Below, piece after piece: positions 1-10,141 of a DNA stretch of 30,091 nucleotides. The notes under the pieces are model-generated. The model saw only the letters and a list, made by a program, of their open reading frames with translations. It was not told the DNA's origin and searched no databases. Both the position numbers and the translations under genes were made by a program. Each line of letters starts with the position of its first letter. Position 1 is the stretch's first letter. The stretch covers positions 1-30,091 of the forward strand of contig JAQIWT010000174.1 of assembly GCA_034696485.1 (NCBI GenBank), in the 5' to 3' direction. Source of the DNA: Isohypsibius dastychi. Taxonomy: Eukaryota > Tardigrada > Eutardigrada > Parachela > Isohypsibiidae.

Positions 1-39
1 AGTCCAGTCCATTGATCGAATCGGTGCTGCGCCTATTTC

Positions 40-277
40 AACACAATCACGGAACCAAAACGAAAGCTGATTGTTGATGAGCTGAAATGTATTCCGTTGA
101 ATCAGATGAGATTACAGCTTCAAGATCCAAGCGATTTGGTTTAAAAAATTGGCGATGACACCGATAACGCTCCAGAAATACTTGACGGATAAAATGTGGA
201 ATACGCCAGGAACGATATTGGATGATTTCCCGTAGGTTTCTAATAAAGTGGCCAAGGTCATAAAATCTGGAACTGAT
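40..277 (+). pseudogene. Decayed kleisin (Rad21-like) exon, left copy
   Basis: Conceptual translation gives RKLIVDELKCIP followed by QMRLQLQDPSDLV, almost identical to the kleisin exon at 2149-2507. A TAA then follows the DLV codons, about a dozen bases are missing after the LQ(E)-like stretch, and the end (TLDDFP-like, then TAG) is also broken. The three downstream kleisin exons seen in the right copy (FFAENIG..., DFENMPG..., NPDNHGR...) are absent, and the sequence passes straight into DNA matching the region after the right copy's stop codon. I read it as a pseudogene left by an incomplete tandem duplication. The left edge may continue outside the window. Confidence 0.75.
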
Positions 278-321
278 ATTTGAACGGAAATATTTCAGAT
301 TTTTATTTTGTGAAATGTGGA

Positions 322-1540
322 CTGGAATTGTGTTGAGGTGATTTGAAGTGAGATCTGGTTGTTAACGATTCTCAAGTGTAGCTTGGTTCATGGGATGTCG
401 CGTTTTTTCATTTAGCCGGAAATGTTTGCGCGTGAATTCACATTTCTGCGATTATTCGATATTTCTTTTTCCTTCTTCTTTGGGAAATGCGACATGCTCC
501 GATTGAACAATATTCTCAAAAAATACAAAACAGGCACAATTGTTTTGCTGTGTGGACGAAGTAAACACTTTCATGCGTTCACCGGAAGTATTTGCCAGTT
601 TTGCGCAGCACACTGAGGGGTACACTGTCTCTCACAGTCAAGGGGGCGGAATGCTAGTTCGGAGAACACGACCAGGGGTGTGGTTATGTTGGGGGGGCTA
701 TATGGTATCATGCTTGCATCTTAATTTCTTCGATGTTCTTAACTGTGTTCCGTGAAAGTTGTTGATCGAGGTTCGTGACTGTGTAATCGACGATCTGAGA
801 TCAGAATTGTGTATTCCTGTTGGGTTGACATCTCTGGATGCCCCTCTCTGCCCGTCTTGGAGCCCATCTGACGTCGTAAGCCGACGAGAAACTTTTGTTC
901 CAAATTCTGTCAAAGACATCTTTCAAGTTAGAAAGGAAGCATGACTGCTCCCAGCACGAGCGCCACTCTTTCCCCGAATCGGATGAATCAAAGTCTTGTA
1001 CCGTTGGATCTTGAAGCATTGAACGTTGAATTCGTCGTTGGTGTGTCAAAGAGAAAAATTAATCTGGTCGCAAATGAATTAGTTTTCCATATTATTATTT
1101 GTCTGTTTTCCAGGCGAGGATGTCTTGGTCGAAAACAAAGGAGAATGGCACAAAGCTAATATCAGGGAAAGGGAATTAGGCACTCATCCGGAGGATAAGC
1201 AACTGAAGGTTGCAGCGTACTGGATTCATTATACTGGCTGGAGTGAAAATTCAGTACTTCCGGTTGAAATTTGACTTGGGTTTGGATTTGTTCTCACGTT
1301 TGTTTGGATATAGGTATGACGAATGGGTTATGTGAGATTCCATAATGAAGGATACCTTCGACAATAAAGTGCGAGCTGACCAGGAGAATGAGAGAGCCAA
1401 GAGGTAAGACTTGCGTTTCTTGTGTACTTTCAATTTAACAACGCTGAGCTGGTTTTTGGGAGGAAGACTGCAGAAAAACGCAGTTACAAGACTCGAAATA
1501 AGAAAGCAACCACTGGCAAGCGATTTCTTTGAATTCCGGT
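322..1540 (+). repeat. Segmental duplication, left copy (partner 3803-4925)
   Basis: About 1.2 kb aligns by eye, with frequent mismatches and small indels, to 3803-4925. Shared landmarks include GATTTGAAGTGAGATCTGGT, GGGATGTCGCG, GCCGGAAATGTTT, TTCACCGGAAGTAT-like sequence, TGACGTCGTAA, the ATG exon beginning MxAPSTSATLSPNRMN, and the chromodomain exons. Both copies hold a kleisin end, a spacer of about 600 bp and a chromodomain gene start in the same order and strand, so this is a tandem duplication of a gene pair. The 345-940 part holds no gene that I can support; it is the duplicated intergenic spacer. Confidence 0.75.
941..1540 (+). pseudogene. MRG-type chromodomain gene, decayed left copy
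   Basis: Exon 1 encodes MTAPSTSATLSPNRMN..., and exon 2 (after a TTTTCCAG acceptor near 1114) encodes GEDVLVENKGEWHKA then YWIHYTGWSENS, a chromo/MRG barrel. Compared with the intact copy at 4363-7038, the donor after GWS is destroyed (AAAAAGTCAG there, GAAAATTCAG here). Read-through meets TGA after LPVEI. The next exon has TGA where the intact copy has GGA in the VMGDSMMKD stretch. The exons present in the right copy after about 4967 are missing. It lies next to the kleisin relic in the same order as the right copy. Non-functional by these three lesions. Confidence 0.75.
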
Positions 1541-1990
1541 TCGGTAACCTACAGAATAAATAAAATACATGTTTAATCAAATTCGCGTCCGACAAAAGCG
1601 AATACCGGAAATGAAGAAACAAAATAATCGAGTAAAATTATATTCACGTAGAACAACTTGGACCGTGGATTTCTGGTCATCTATAAGTTCTAGCAATTTA
1701 AAAATATTTTGCGAAACAAATTCTTTTGAATTTTTGATAAATCTTAAATAGCCTAAAATAAAAAAAATGAATGAAATACAGACAAAATTCCGCCAAAAAT
1801 GTTCACGTCAGATATTCAACTGATAAAAAATATAATTTTAAAATGAATATACTTTTCCATTAATCAAGATTTGAATCGGTATCTGGTCCCGAACTTGCAT
1901 TCACAAACCTCCTGAGCGTAAAAGTTGAGGATCAAGTTGGCTCTGGGACAATAATGGGAAACAATATAATGAGAGCGATTAAATCGATAT
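1541..1990. other. No gene seen; AT-rich spacer between duplicated copies
   Basis: AT-rich DNA between the end of the left duplication and the right kleisin copy. An open frame on the plus strand from about 1866 could be the start of an upstream kleisin exon (it reads into an acidic Pro/Glu stretch, PEIAEKESEPEPTDKPA, ending at a GT near 2059), but I cannot place its acceptor. No RNA gene or long repeat is visible. Confidence 0.4.
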
Positions 1991-3803
1991 TTCCCGACCC
2001 GATTCCGGAAATAGCCGAAAAAGAATCTGAGCCGGAACCGACCGACAAACCGGCAGGTTAGATTCAACTCCAATAAAACAGTTCTGAATTCGCCTTTTAT
2101 TCCTGATTTTCTGATTCTGAATTTGATTTCTGAATTTTTTATTCTTAGACAATCACCAAAATGGAGATGGACAAGTTGTTCCGGAAGAATCACAACCGAA
2201 AGACAAGAATACAAACGATGTGGAACTTCAATCGAATCACAGTTTTGCACTTCCGCCTCGTCCGATGGCTGACCGAGCTCGAGTCAAGCGAAAACGAAAG
2301 CTGATTGTGGATGAGCTGAAATGTATTCCCTCGGATCAGATGAGGCTGCAACTGCAAGATCCGAGCGATTTGGTTAGGAAGTTGGAGATGGCACCGACTA
2401 CGCTCCAAGAAATGCTGATTAAGGAATATTCGACGGGAGATAAAATGTGGAATACACCGGGGATGATGTTGGATGATTTCCCGTCAGTTTCTAATAAATT
2501 GGCCAAGGTAACGGAAATCTGGAATTGATTTTTATTCAAAAAAAAATTGGGATAATTTTTTGAGTTGATCGGAATTGTGACTGAGTGTGCAGTTTTTGAG
2601 TTTATTTGAATTGAGATTGTCATGTTTCTGTGTTGTAGTTCTTCGCCGAAAATATTGGACCGAGATTCGTACTGGAAGTCACCGATTCTCCAGATGACTT
2701 TTTCCCATCAAAGGAACTGGATACACTTCGCCATTCCATGAGCATGAGAAATATCCCAGGTGAGAAATGTTCAGGCATCGTTGAGGCTTATGGGGTTGGT
2801 TGCAATCAACTTACTTGAGTAATTATGGCGGAAAAGAGAACGTAGTTAATTCGGGATATCAAATCGAAGCGAAATTTTGGTTGATCTTTCGCTCGGCTTT
2901 ATAATCACGCGGGCGATTTTGAATACGGAGTACTCCATTTTTACAACGTCTCTCGTTTCAATTTTGGGAATGTTTTTATGAAATTTTTTCTTGAAAAAAA
3001 TTCAAAAGTCTGAATTCTTTAATTTCTTGAATTTATTTTCTTTTTTACAAATGCGGTTTTTTGTTGCAGATTTTGAGAATATGCCGGGACCTCCTGACGA
3101 TGCATTCATGCCGGCAAATAATACCAACAACATTAATGATGAAATGGAAGAGAATGTCGGCTCACCACGCCGGAAGGACAAATCAAGCAAACGTCAACGC
3201 GAAACATTTGGAGATGATGTCCCACCAGCTGATGTGACATTTTCAGAAGAGAATGTCAATGCTGATCAGGAATTGCCGCACCAAGTCGGAAGAAGCATTT
3301 GGGAAGTGATGATATCGAAAATGGAAGCGTTGATGAAGAAGCGGTAAGTCATGGGAAAATCGGTTGGAAAAAAGACCAAAGAAAATATTTTGGGCGTTTT
3401 TGATTTTGACTTCCAGTTCTAATGTTGTTGTTTTTATTTCTAGAATCCGGATAATCATGGGCGTATGAGCAAAGTGACCAAGCAGGTCTTTGATCAGTTC
3501 TCCAATCTGATCACTCGTCGACACACACCTCGCCATAGCAAATCGGACGGATCTCAGTCGGTTAATTTCAAAGAACTCATCCGCGGTCATCAAAGTCGAA
3601 AAGAAGTCGCTCAGCGGTTTTATTCCACTCTTGTACTTAAGAAACTCCAAGCAGTTGATGTTGAGCAGGCGGAACCATATGGCGAAATCTGGCTGGTCAA
3701 AGATTCGAGGATTTTGCCAATTAGAATAACTGACTGTTTCCGCCGGAAGTGGATCCATCTGGATTTAAGGCATTTTTTTATGAATTTTGGAGATGTTGGC
3801 TGA
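1990..3803 (+). CDS. Rad21/SCC1-like kleisin (cohesin), C-terminal half
   Basis: Exons I can place are 2149-2507, 2639-2759, 3070-3343 and 3444-3803, with a likely acidic exon ending near 2059. The protein shows the kleisin middle motif VKRKRKLIVDELKCIP followed by RLQLQDPSDLV, then a charged linker (SPRRKDKSSKRQR), and ends in the winged-helix region that docks on an SMC head: NFKELIRG, RKEVAQRFYSTLVLKKLQAV, YGEIWL. These features are typical of alpha-kleisins, which close the cohesin ring in the nucleus. No N-terminal kleisin domain is present upstream, so the copy is 5'-truncated or its first exons are far away. The 3343/3444 junction is out of phase by the obvious splice sites: the donor leaves two bases of a codon and the next exon reads from its first base. 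That is a frameshift or an unusual splice site. It may therefore be a pseudogene. Confidence 0.7.
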
Positions 3804-4925
3804 AATTGTTTTGAGACGATTTGAAGTGAGATCTGGTTGTTAGTGATTTTCAAGTGTAGCTTGAGGTATGGGATGTCGCGTTTTCATTTAGCCGGAAATG
3901 TTTTCGCGTGAATTTAAATTTCCTGCGATAATTCGATTTTCTTCTGTGGGAAATGTGACGTGCTACAAATAAATCAAAATTCTCAAAAAATACAAAAGAG
4001 GCACAACTGTTCTGCTTTGTGCTTGATGCGTCCACCGGAAGTATATTTCGCAAGTTTCGTGAGGGGTACACTGGTCTTTCACAGTTAAGGGGGCCAGGGG
4101 GTCCAGTTATGTTGGGGGCCGTACGGTATCATGCTTGAATCTTTGTTCGCATTTTTTCCATGTTCCCTAATCTGTTTCGTGAAAGTTGTTCATCGATCTC
4201 CGTGATTGTAGGATCCAAGATCTGAGATCAGAATTGTGTATTCTTATTAAGTTTGCACCTCTGAATGCCCTCTGTGCACTGCTTGGATTCCACCTGACGT
4301 CGTAAACCGACGAGGAACATCTGAATTTTGTCAGAGACATCTTTCCCATCATTAACCAAAGCATGAGTGCTCCCAGCACGAGTGCCACTCTTTCTCCGAA
4401 TCGGATGAATCACAGCCTTGGACCGTTGGACCTTGAAGCATTGAACGTTGAATACGTCGTTGGTGTGTCCAAGAGAAAATTACAGATGAACTATTTTCAC
4501 CTTTTTCGTCTGTTTTCTAGGTGAGGATGTCTTGTTCGTCAACAAAGGAGAATGGCACAAAGCTCAAATTACGAAAAAAGAATTAGGCAGTTATCCGGAT
4601 GATAACCAACTGAAAGTTGCAGTGTACTTGATCCATTATACTGGCTGGAGTAAAAAGTCAGCACTTCCGGTTGAAACTCTCCTCGGGTTTTGTGGTTTTT
4701 TGACGTCCGTTTGGATGTAGGTATGACGAATGGGTTATGGGAGATTCCATGATGAAGGATACTTTCGATAATAAAGTGCGAGCTGACCAGGAGAATGAGA
4801 GAGCCAAGAGGTGAGACTCGCGTTTCTTGTTTTCTTTTAATTTAACAACGCTGAGTTGGTTTGTAGGATGAAGACTGCAGAAAAACGCAGTTACAAAACT
4901 CGAAAAGAGAAAGCAAGCTCTAGCA
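3803..4925 (+). repeat. Segmental duplication, right copy (partner 322-1540)
   Basis: Right-hand copy of the duplicated block. It starts at or just after the kleisin stop codon, covers a spacer of about 560 bp and the first four exons of the chromodomain gene. It keeps working splice sites and codons where the left copy has lesions, so it is closer to the parental sequence. Confidence 0.7.
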
Positions 4926-7038
4926 AGCTCCCCGTTGTTTCGAAAACTTTTCCGGAAGTCGTCTCTGGTAAACTATCCAGATTGAGTAATTATTGGACTA
5001 TATTCAGCCCATTTAATTAATTCCGAGTCGCTATGAAAAGTTTGCATCACCTGCGAATTAATAGATTGTTTAATGACTCTTTGGCATGTTGTAATTGTTC
5101 TTGTCATTTTTGCGAAGCTTGCGTAGTTTGTTTCTTGAGGTTTTAGAATTTGAAATTCTTCGAGCAGATCGAATAGCATTTCAGTTGTTGTTTTTATTTT
5201 TGTTTCACTTTTCCGAATTCTAATCGAGAATTGCTTATGGCGTATTTGGAACTTGCTCTCGCTAATTTGAAAAATCCGAAGTTATGAGTTCACTTGTTGA
5301 GGTTTCTTGGTGTTGTCTTGGAATTGCTCCCTGACATTTCTGCAATTGGAATTGACCAAGAAGTTGGAGGACCATATTTTTCCCAAATAATTCTTTTGGA
5401 TTCTCTTCGGTAGAAAATCAACTTTTATGATTAACAAGGGATTATGTGTTGTCTGATGCGGTTACTGACCCATCTTTTTCCAGCTCCATCAAATTCGAAA
5501 GGACCTTATCAGAGTATCATTGTACCAGATGAAAAGAGGATGGTCAAACACGGAGGATCTCATGCTGCTCCAACTCAACCGGAAGTGGTCATCACTGCCA
5601 CCAAGTCGAGTGGTAATTTTCGACTTCCGGTTGTTTCTCAATTGAATTAGTTTAATTTTCAACTTTGGTTCGATTAGTATTTCAGAACTTCAAACTTTCA
5701 TCATACTCTACATCATACTTATCGATTAAATTGCATGTAAAAGGAGGATTGTGAAGAAACTGGGATCTCAGACTCATGGATTTGTTTTTTCAGCGTCGCC
5801 GGAAATTCCCGTCGGAAATCGTTCGGTAGTTAAGCGCAACGAACCATCACCGGAAACTTCTGCATCTTCCTCCAGCAGTCATCTGGCGAAAACCGTCAAA
5901 CCTACCGCAACCCCACTTGTCGATAAAAGCGGGAGAAAAAGTGAAGCGGAAGTCGTTGCAGGTAAGACATCTGGTTCCCACTTGGAAAGCTGGAGTTTTT
6001 GACTCTTCGGTGTGGAATAGGGAGTTTTTTCTGTTGAACTTGAATTCCTTTGCCGTGGTTCTTGTATTTATGTTACCTGAATAATTTGTGGGAATTTCCG
6101 GCTGACATTTTCTCCGAAATTCGTTTTTTTGTTTTTGTAGGTTTTAGAAGTGAGTGATCCCACTTTTTTTAGTGATTTTCAAATAACTCTTGTTCGTATG
6201 AAAATTCAACGGTAATCAATCTGTCTGACCTTTTCGAGTGTTTATTCTTGGCGTTCATTTGACCTTATCGCATTTCTTCCTTTTTTATCAGCTCCGTCCA
6301 ATTGGAAAGGAGGACACCAGAGTATTGTCCTATCTAATGAAAAACACCCGACCAAACCGGGAGGACCAAATGCAGCTCACACTCAGCCGGAAGTGATCAC
6401 CATGAAATCGAACGGTATCTTTCTTTCTTTTATTTCCGGTGGTTGAGTTGAGAGCCCTCATGGAAATGAATAAGTGTACATTTTAGGAATCAACTTCGAT
6501 TTTGATATTATTACAAATTATATCTTCTGAAAATATTTCATTTTTAAATTCTTCCAGTTTCGATCCGTCTTAAAGTTTTATCTTTGGTACTTTGCCGACT
6601 TATATTGCATTCTAATACCATTCTTAATGCATTGGAATTGCATTCTAACTTCCCGGTGTTACATTTTAGTTTGATTTTCTTGGGTTGAATAGACTTATTT
6701 TTTCAGCTGTTCCGGTTATTCCTACCGGAAGTCCTTCGTCGCTCAAACGCCATGAATCTACACCAGAAACTCTTTCTCACGGTCCACCGACGCAATTCAT
6801 CAGAACTGAAAATTCCGCACCGTCCGGAAACAGCGAGCCGGAAGTAGAAACAGTTGAGGATGCGCATAAGGCTCTGTTGATGCTCCAAAGATTTGCCAGC
6901 TCCCGAAACCTGGTTGAATTGGAGACACCTTTGTTGCAGCTGGAATATGTTTTGACGAAAGAGAAAGCTCGAGAACTGAACTTACGAATTCAACGCTTGA
7001 CCTCCGGATCAGTCGCTCAAACTTCCGGCTCAAAATAA
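4363..7038 (+). CDS. MRG15-like chromodomain protein with duplicated exon pair
   Basis: Exons 4363-4462, 4521-4656, 4721-4810, 4867-4967, 5484-5612, 5794-5961, 6292-6414 and 6707-7038 join in phase to 392 codons plus TAA, with no stop. Residues about 34-90 form an MRG/MSL3-type chromo barrel: GEDVLFVNKGEWHKA, YLIHYTGWSKKYDEWV, then a basic coiled segment (KVRADQENERAKR). This barrel reads methylated histone tails in MRG15 and MSL3. The C-terminal MRG domain is not visible. Instead there is a Ser/Pro-rich tail from two homologous exon pairs: APSN.KG..QSI and A.P.IP.G....KR in exons 5-6, repeated in exons 7-8. A helical end follows (VEDAHKALLMLQRF). The start is the ATG at 4363, preceded by GC and matched in the left copy. 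Chromatin role inferred from the barrel only. Confidence 0.75.
5484..6840 (+). repeat. Tandemly duplicated exon pair in chromodomain gene
   Basis: Exons 5484-5612 and 6292-6414 encode related segments (APSNSKGPYQSI / APSNWKGGHQSI, each followed by EK, GG, AA.TQPEV and KS.G). Exons 5794-5961 and the start of 6707-7038 encode A-SPEIPVG / A-VPVIPTG followed by KR.E..PET. The first three are symmetric phase-1 exons, as expected for in-frame exon duplication; intron 5' ends and TTTTTTCAG acceptors also look alike. Confidence 0.7.
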
Positions 7039-8267
7039 GTTTCGAATCTCTTCTATGTAAATCTGGATCTGTTTTATCATTTCTACGTTTTATGTTGCTC
7101 GTTTCGCCTAATTGTGGTAAACATGTGGTCAGAATAAGTCAGCTTTTTCATCGAGTCAGTGTTTCCTCATTTCTCCAGCAAAATCCATTTTGGTGCAGAA
7201 TAGTCGTGCCATTATGTGGTTTTAGTTTTTACTACAGTTGAGTTTAAATACTGAAGTTTTATTGATGAAGTATTATCAAGGCTGAATGCTGTTTGAAAAC
7301 TCAGACTTGGAGGGATAGAATTACGAGGGCTGTACAGTGTCTACAGAAATTTTCTTCACTTCAGAAACGCTGACAAACAATACAGAAAGGTCAAGACTCT
7401 CACCGCGGGTATTTTGAGTTTTCGGGAATGGCTGTCAGACGGTTGCACTCACTTAATCATTCGAAGTGACCGTGAGGAAAAGACGTGTAACTCGAACTCC
7501 TATGTTACGATCGAAGTCACTTCTGAACCACGAATGCTTCGTGGCACACGTGAGACAAGTATTCTCAAATGAACCCTCTGTATCTGCTCTGTATGTTTCT
7601 TACTCCCAACTAAACAGAAGAAGGACTGTATACGCCATTCAACTAAAATCAAAATCTTCCCGCAGAACCCCGTAGAAAATGGTGGTCTGCGTGTGAAAAC
7701 AAGGCGTGTAAGCGAATCGGCGACCCAACCGCCATTTTGTTCTTATAAGGGCAGCCAACCAGGCGAGCAGGCGAGCAAGTGAAACGGCGACCCAGCCGCC
7801 ATTTTGTTCTTACAAGGACTTCCAACCAGGCGAGCAGGCGAGTAGGCGAGTAGTTGTCAAAGAAAGCCACTTCAAAAATACTACTTGCTGATTCGGCCTC
7901 GAAACATCAGCCGTAATATGGCCCTTATCCAGGTTCAGGGAGCTAGTCAAGCGAGCAAGGGACTATAATGTCTGCCAACGTACTGCCCGAACTTTACTGG
8001 CCAGTTATGTTATGTGAGCGTGCGAATAGAGCTAACAGCTGGCATTTCGCATAACGACAGCTGGCCGATCACGCAAGCGCAGTCAGTCATATATTAATAT
8101 ATCATGACATATTTAACATATGTCTACTCCAAGACCAGCCATCTTATATGGGCAACTATGCGGCAGTTGATTATTTGCAATTAATTGCAGCAGCTAAGCA
8201 GATGGTTTGTTTTTTATCACGAGTTTTAGCCATGCGAGCTTGGAGTATATAAACAGAGAACTCAGAT
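7039..8267. other. No gene seen; intergenic region
   Basis: About 1.2 kb without a supportable gene. Short open frames on both strands lack family signals. It holds the 67-bp tandem duplication at 7718-7851, a 14-bp AT palindrome (ATATATTAATATAT, about 8089-8102) and another 14-bp palindrome TGCAATTAATTGCA (8176-8189). GC is higher around 7700-7860 and 7930-8080 than in the flanks. Confidence 0.5.
7718..7851. repeat. Two-copy 67-bp tandem repeat
   Basis: Unit 1 (7718-7784) and unit 2 (7785-7851) share CGGCGACCCA.CCGCCATTTTG, TTCTTA.AAGG and CCAACCAGGCGAGCAGGCGAG with a few mismatches. Each unit also ends in shorter GGCGAGCA/GGCGAGTA repeats. No coding signal. Confidence 0.85.
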
Positions 8268-9424
8268 TTATTCATCTAGATAAAACGACATAAAATGCTC
8301 AACTCTTCGTTCTTGTATACCTCTTTCTGCATCTTGGAATACATATTCAGCGAAGAATTGTAACTCATATTCGCTGAAAGCGATTCCTGTTCCAACTAGC
8401 TCTAACCTGTTGACCTTATCCGGTGGACACAGAAACAAAACGGGAGTTGAGATGTTATCCCTACCATTAGCCCTTTTCGGGAATCTGAGCTTCTTGGTTA
8501 TGCCAAGACCAAGTCGCTCGATTTCCTCGAAAGTTGATGTAATTCGCTCCGGTGTTAAATTGAGCCGATGAGCTCCCTGCAGGATTCCTGGCGTTGATAT
8601 TTTCCCCGGTGTCAGAAGAACCAACGCGGTCCACGGATCGGCCTTTATGGGGTTGACCATCAAGTCAGCGTACCTCCAGGACTTTCGAACCCAGTACGCT
8701 GCCAGTTGCATACTGAGGAGATCAATCTCTCGTCTCATGTTATCAGTGCTTTTGGCGATACGATGGAGCTCTCTCTCGGCGTTGATGGTGAACGCCCATT
8801 TTAGGAGTGTGGTCAGAAGGTGGCCCGGGTACTCGCTGACTTGAGTCTTTTCCCCTTTCTTGATACGATCCAGAGTTTCAATCGCTTGCAGGTCTTGTTG
8901 GCGGTGCAGGTTAAGCATATACTGACGAGCTTCTTGATCCGGGAAGAATGCCATGATATTCGCTGATGTCGAAGGTGGTGGGAGGTCCGTTCTGGATCTT
9001 TTACGGTGACCATTTCCTTGACGTGAGTCGGTCTTAATTGCGCGTTGCCCGGTCAATATTCTGGCTAATTCTGCATATTCCCGGTCGAAGCTGTTGTCTT
9101 CTGCTTTCTCGCTCTCGGTGATGTCCGGTTTGTTCCGTTTATCCATGGGTATTAGACTGAGCCTTTCCATCACGCCGTTCTGTTTTTTCGCCGCACTGAT
9201 CACTCTTCCGGCAGAGGGTGGATGGATGGTGACCAACATCCCGAGCATCGGCTCCGTACAGTTGACACCCCAGCCGTTCACACTTCGGACGATCTTTTCG
9301 TTGGTGTATGACTTGTTGAGGATATCTGAACAGGGTCCCACCAAACCCTCCAGAGTCCTTTCTCCCTCGTCTGTCGAAATGTACCCTTTCCCGTTCGTCA
9401 GAGACATGAATGTCTCAAGTGCTG
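8268..9424 (-). CDS. DUF3987-like P-loop protein, C-terminal half
   Basis: A single long minus-strand exon of about 385 residues begins after a TGTTTTTCAG acceptor at 9425, so the start is in an upstream exon that is not adjacent. The opening residues (LETFMSLTNGKGYISTDEG, then SDILNKSY, then MLGMLVTIHPP and GVMERLSLIPM) fit the second half of DUF3987-family ATPases: a loop before a Walker-B-like DEG, a Leu-Asn-Lys-x-Tyr segment, and a 'Gly-x-x-x-Arg' turn. The family is related to RecA/DnaB-type motors and is common in phages and mobile DNA. The Walker A half is missing here; a matching N-terminal half lies on the same strand at 27033-27534, with 17 kb between. The stop is followed by AT-rich DNA. 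The family call rests on motif recall and was not searched. Confidence 0.5.
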
Positions 9425-10141
9425 AAAAACAAATGTTGATAAACATGTGCAGATAAAAAGCTCGGATTCAAAATGTTTCAGTCAAGTAAATCTTCCTAAA
9501 ATAATTTCTGATTTTCCTCAAGTGTACGCCCCGTAGTTTGAAATAATAAAACAGATGCAGTTGGGGGAGGAAGGATCTTTCAAAAAAATTCAAAATTGAG
9601 CACGCCCATTTAGGAGCAAGCCGCTAATATTCCGCATTTTTTCGCTCGAGAATTATTTGTATTCCGGATCAAGAAATCTTTTCAATAAGATCTCTGGACC
9701 CAATGCATAGAAGCGTATACGGTGGTGAAGGCCCACTGCCTTTATAAATGCATTGAAACTCGTTTTGTGACCTCAATTTCCCTTTTGTCTTACGTGCATC
9801 CAACCCGCCTGTAAATCGAGAATTGACCTGAGACAAAGCAGACCGGCGGCTTGCTGGCCCCCCTGCCTTGCCACGGTAGCGAGCTACCCCGCTTGGCTGC
9901 TACTGGGGGTCTGCCTTGCCGTTGCATGCTTTCGGTTTGTGTTCGCGGGTTTTTGCAGGTTCGTGTTTTTTTGTGCTTTCCTCATCAAAATACAGCGTGA
10001 GTCGTACTTCAACTGATCCGTGGATGAATATTTTGAGTTCTTTATCACCTTAAATCGAGATGTAATCTTATCTTGTCAGCGGAACGTGGAAGTCTGTTGT
10101 TGCGTGGTCGAATTGTTTTCTCCAGTTCTTTTGTCGTCAAA
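9425..10141. other. No gene seen; possible left end of inserted block
   Basis: No coding exon is supportable. Position 9698-9714 (CCCAATGCATAGAAGCG) recurs inverted with one mismatch at about 26683-26699. Both sit just inside the two DUF3987-like halves, and a GCCTTTAT..A..CATT block follows each, so they could be degenerate terminal or subterminal inverted repeats. A GC-rich patch at 9840-9930 contains a short GGTAGC/GCTACC inverted repeat. From about 9950 the region serves as leader/promoter for the gene starting at 10142. Confidence 0.35.

Noticed and set aside
7466-7870. Short open frames around the 67-bp tandem repeat
   Set aside because: They are short, low in complexity where the repeats lie, and show no family or splice signal.
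9094-9456. Plus-strand open frame of 120 codons
   Set aside because: It is antisense to the 392-codon minus-strand exon, whose protein has recognisable family motifs; no plus-strand family signal.
9840-9930. GC-rich patch with short inverted repeat as a tRNA or spliced-leader gene
   Set aside because: No cloverleaf, no A/B box pair and no spliced-leader-like donor could be recognised.
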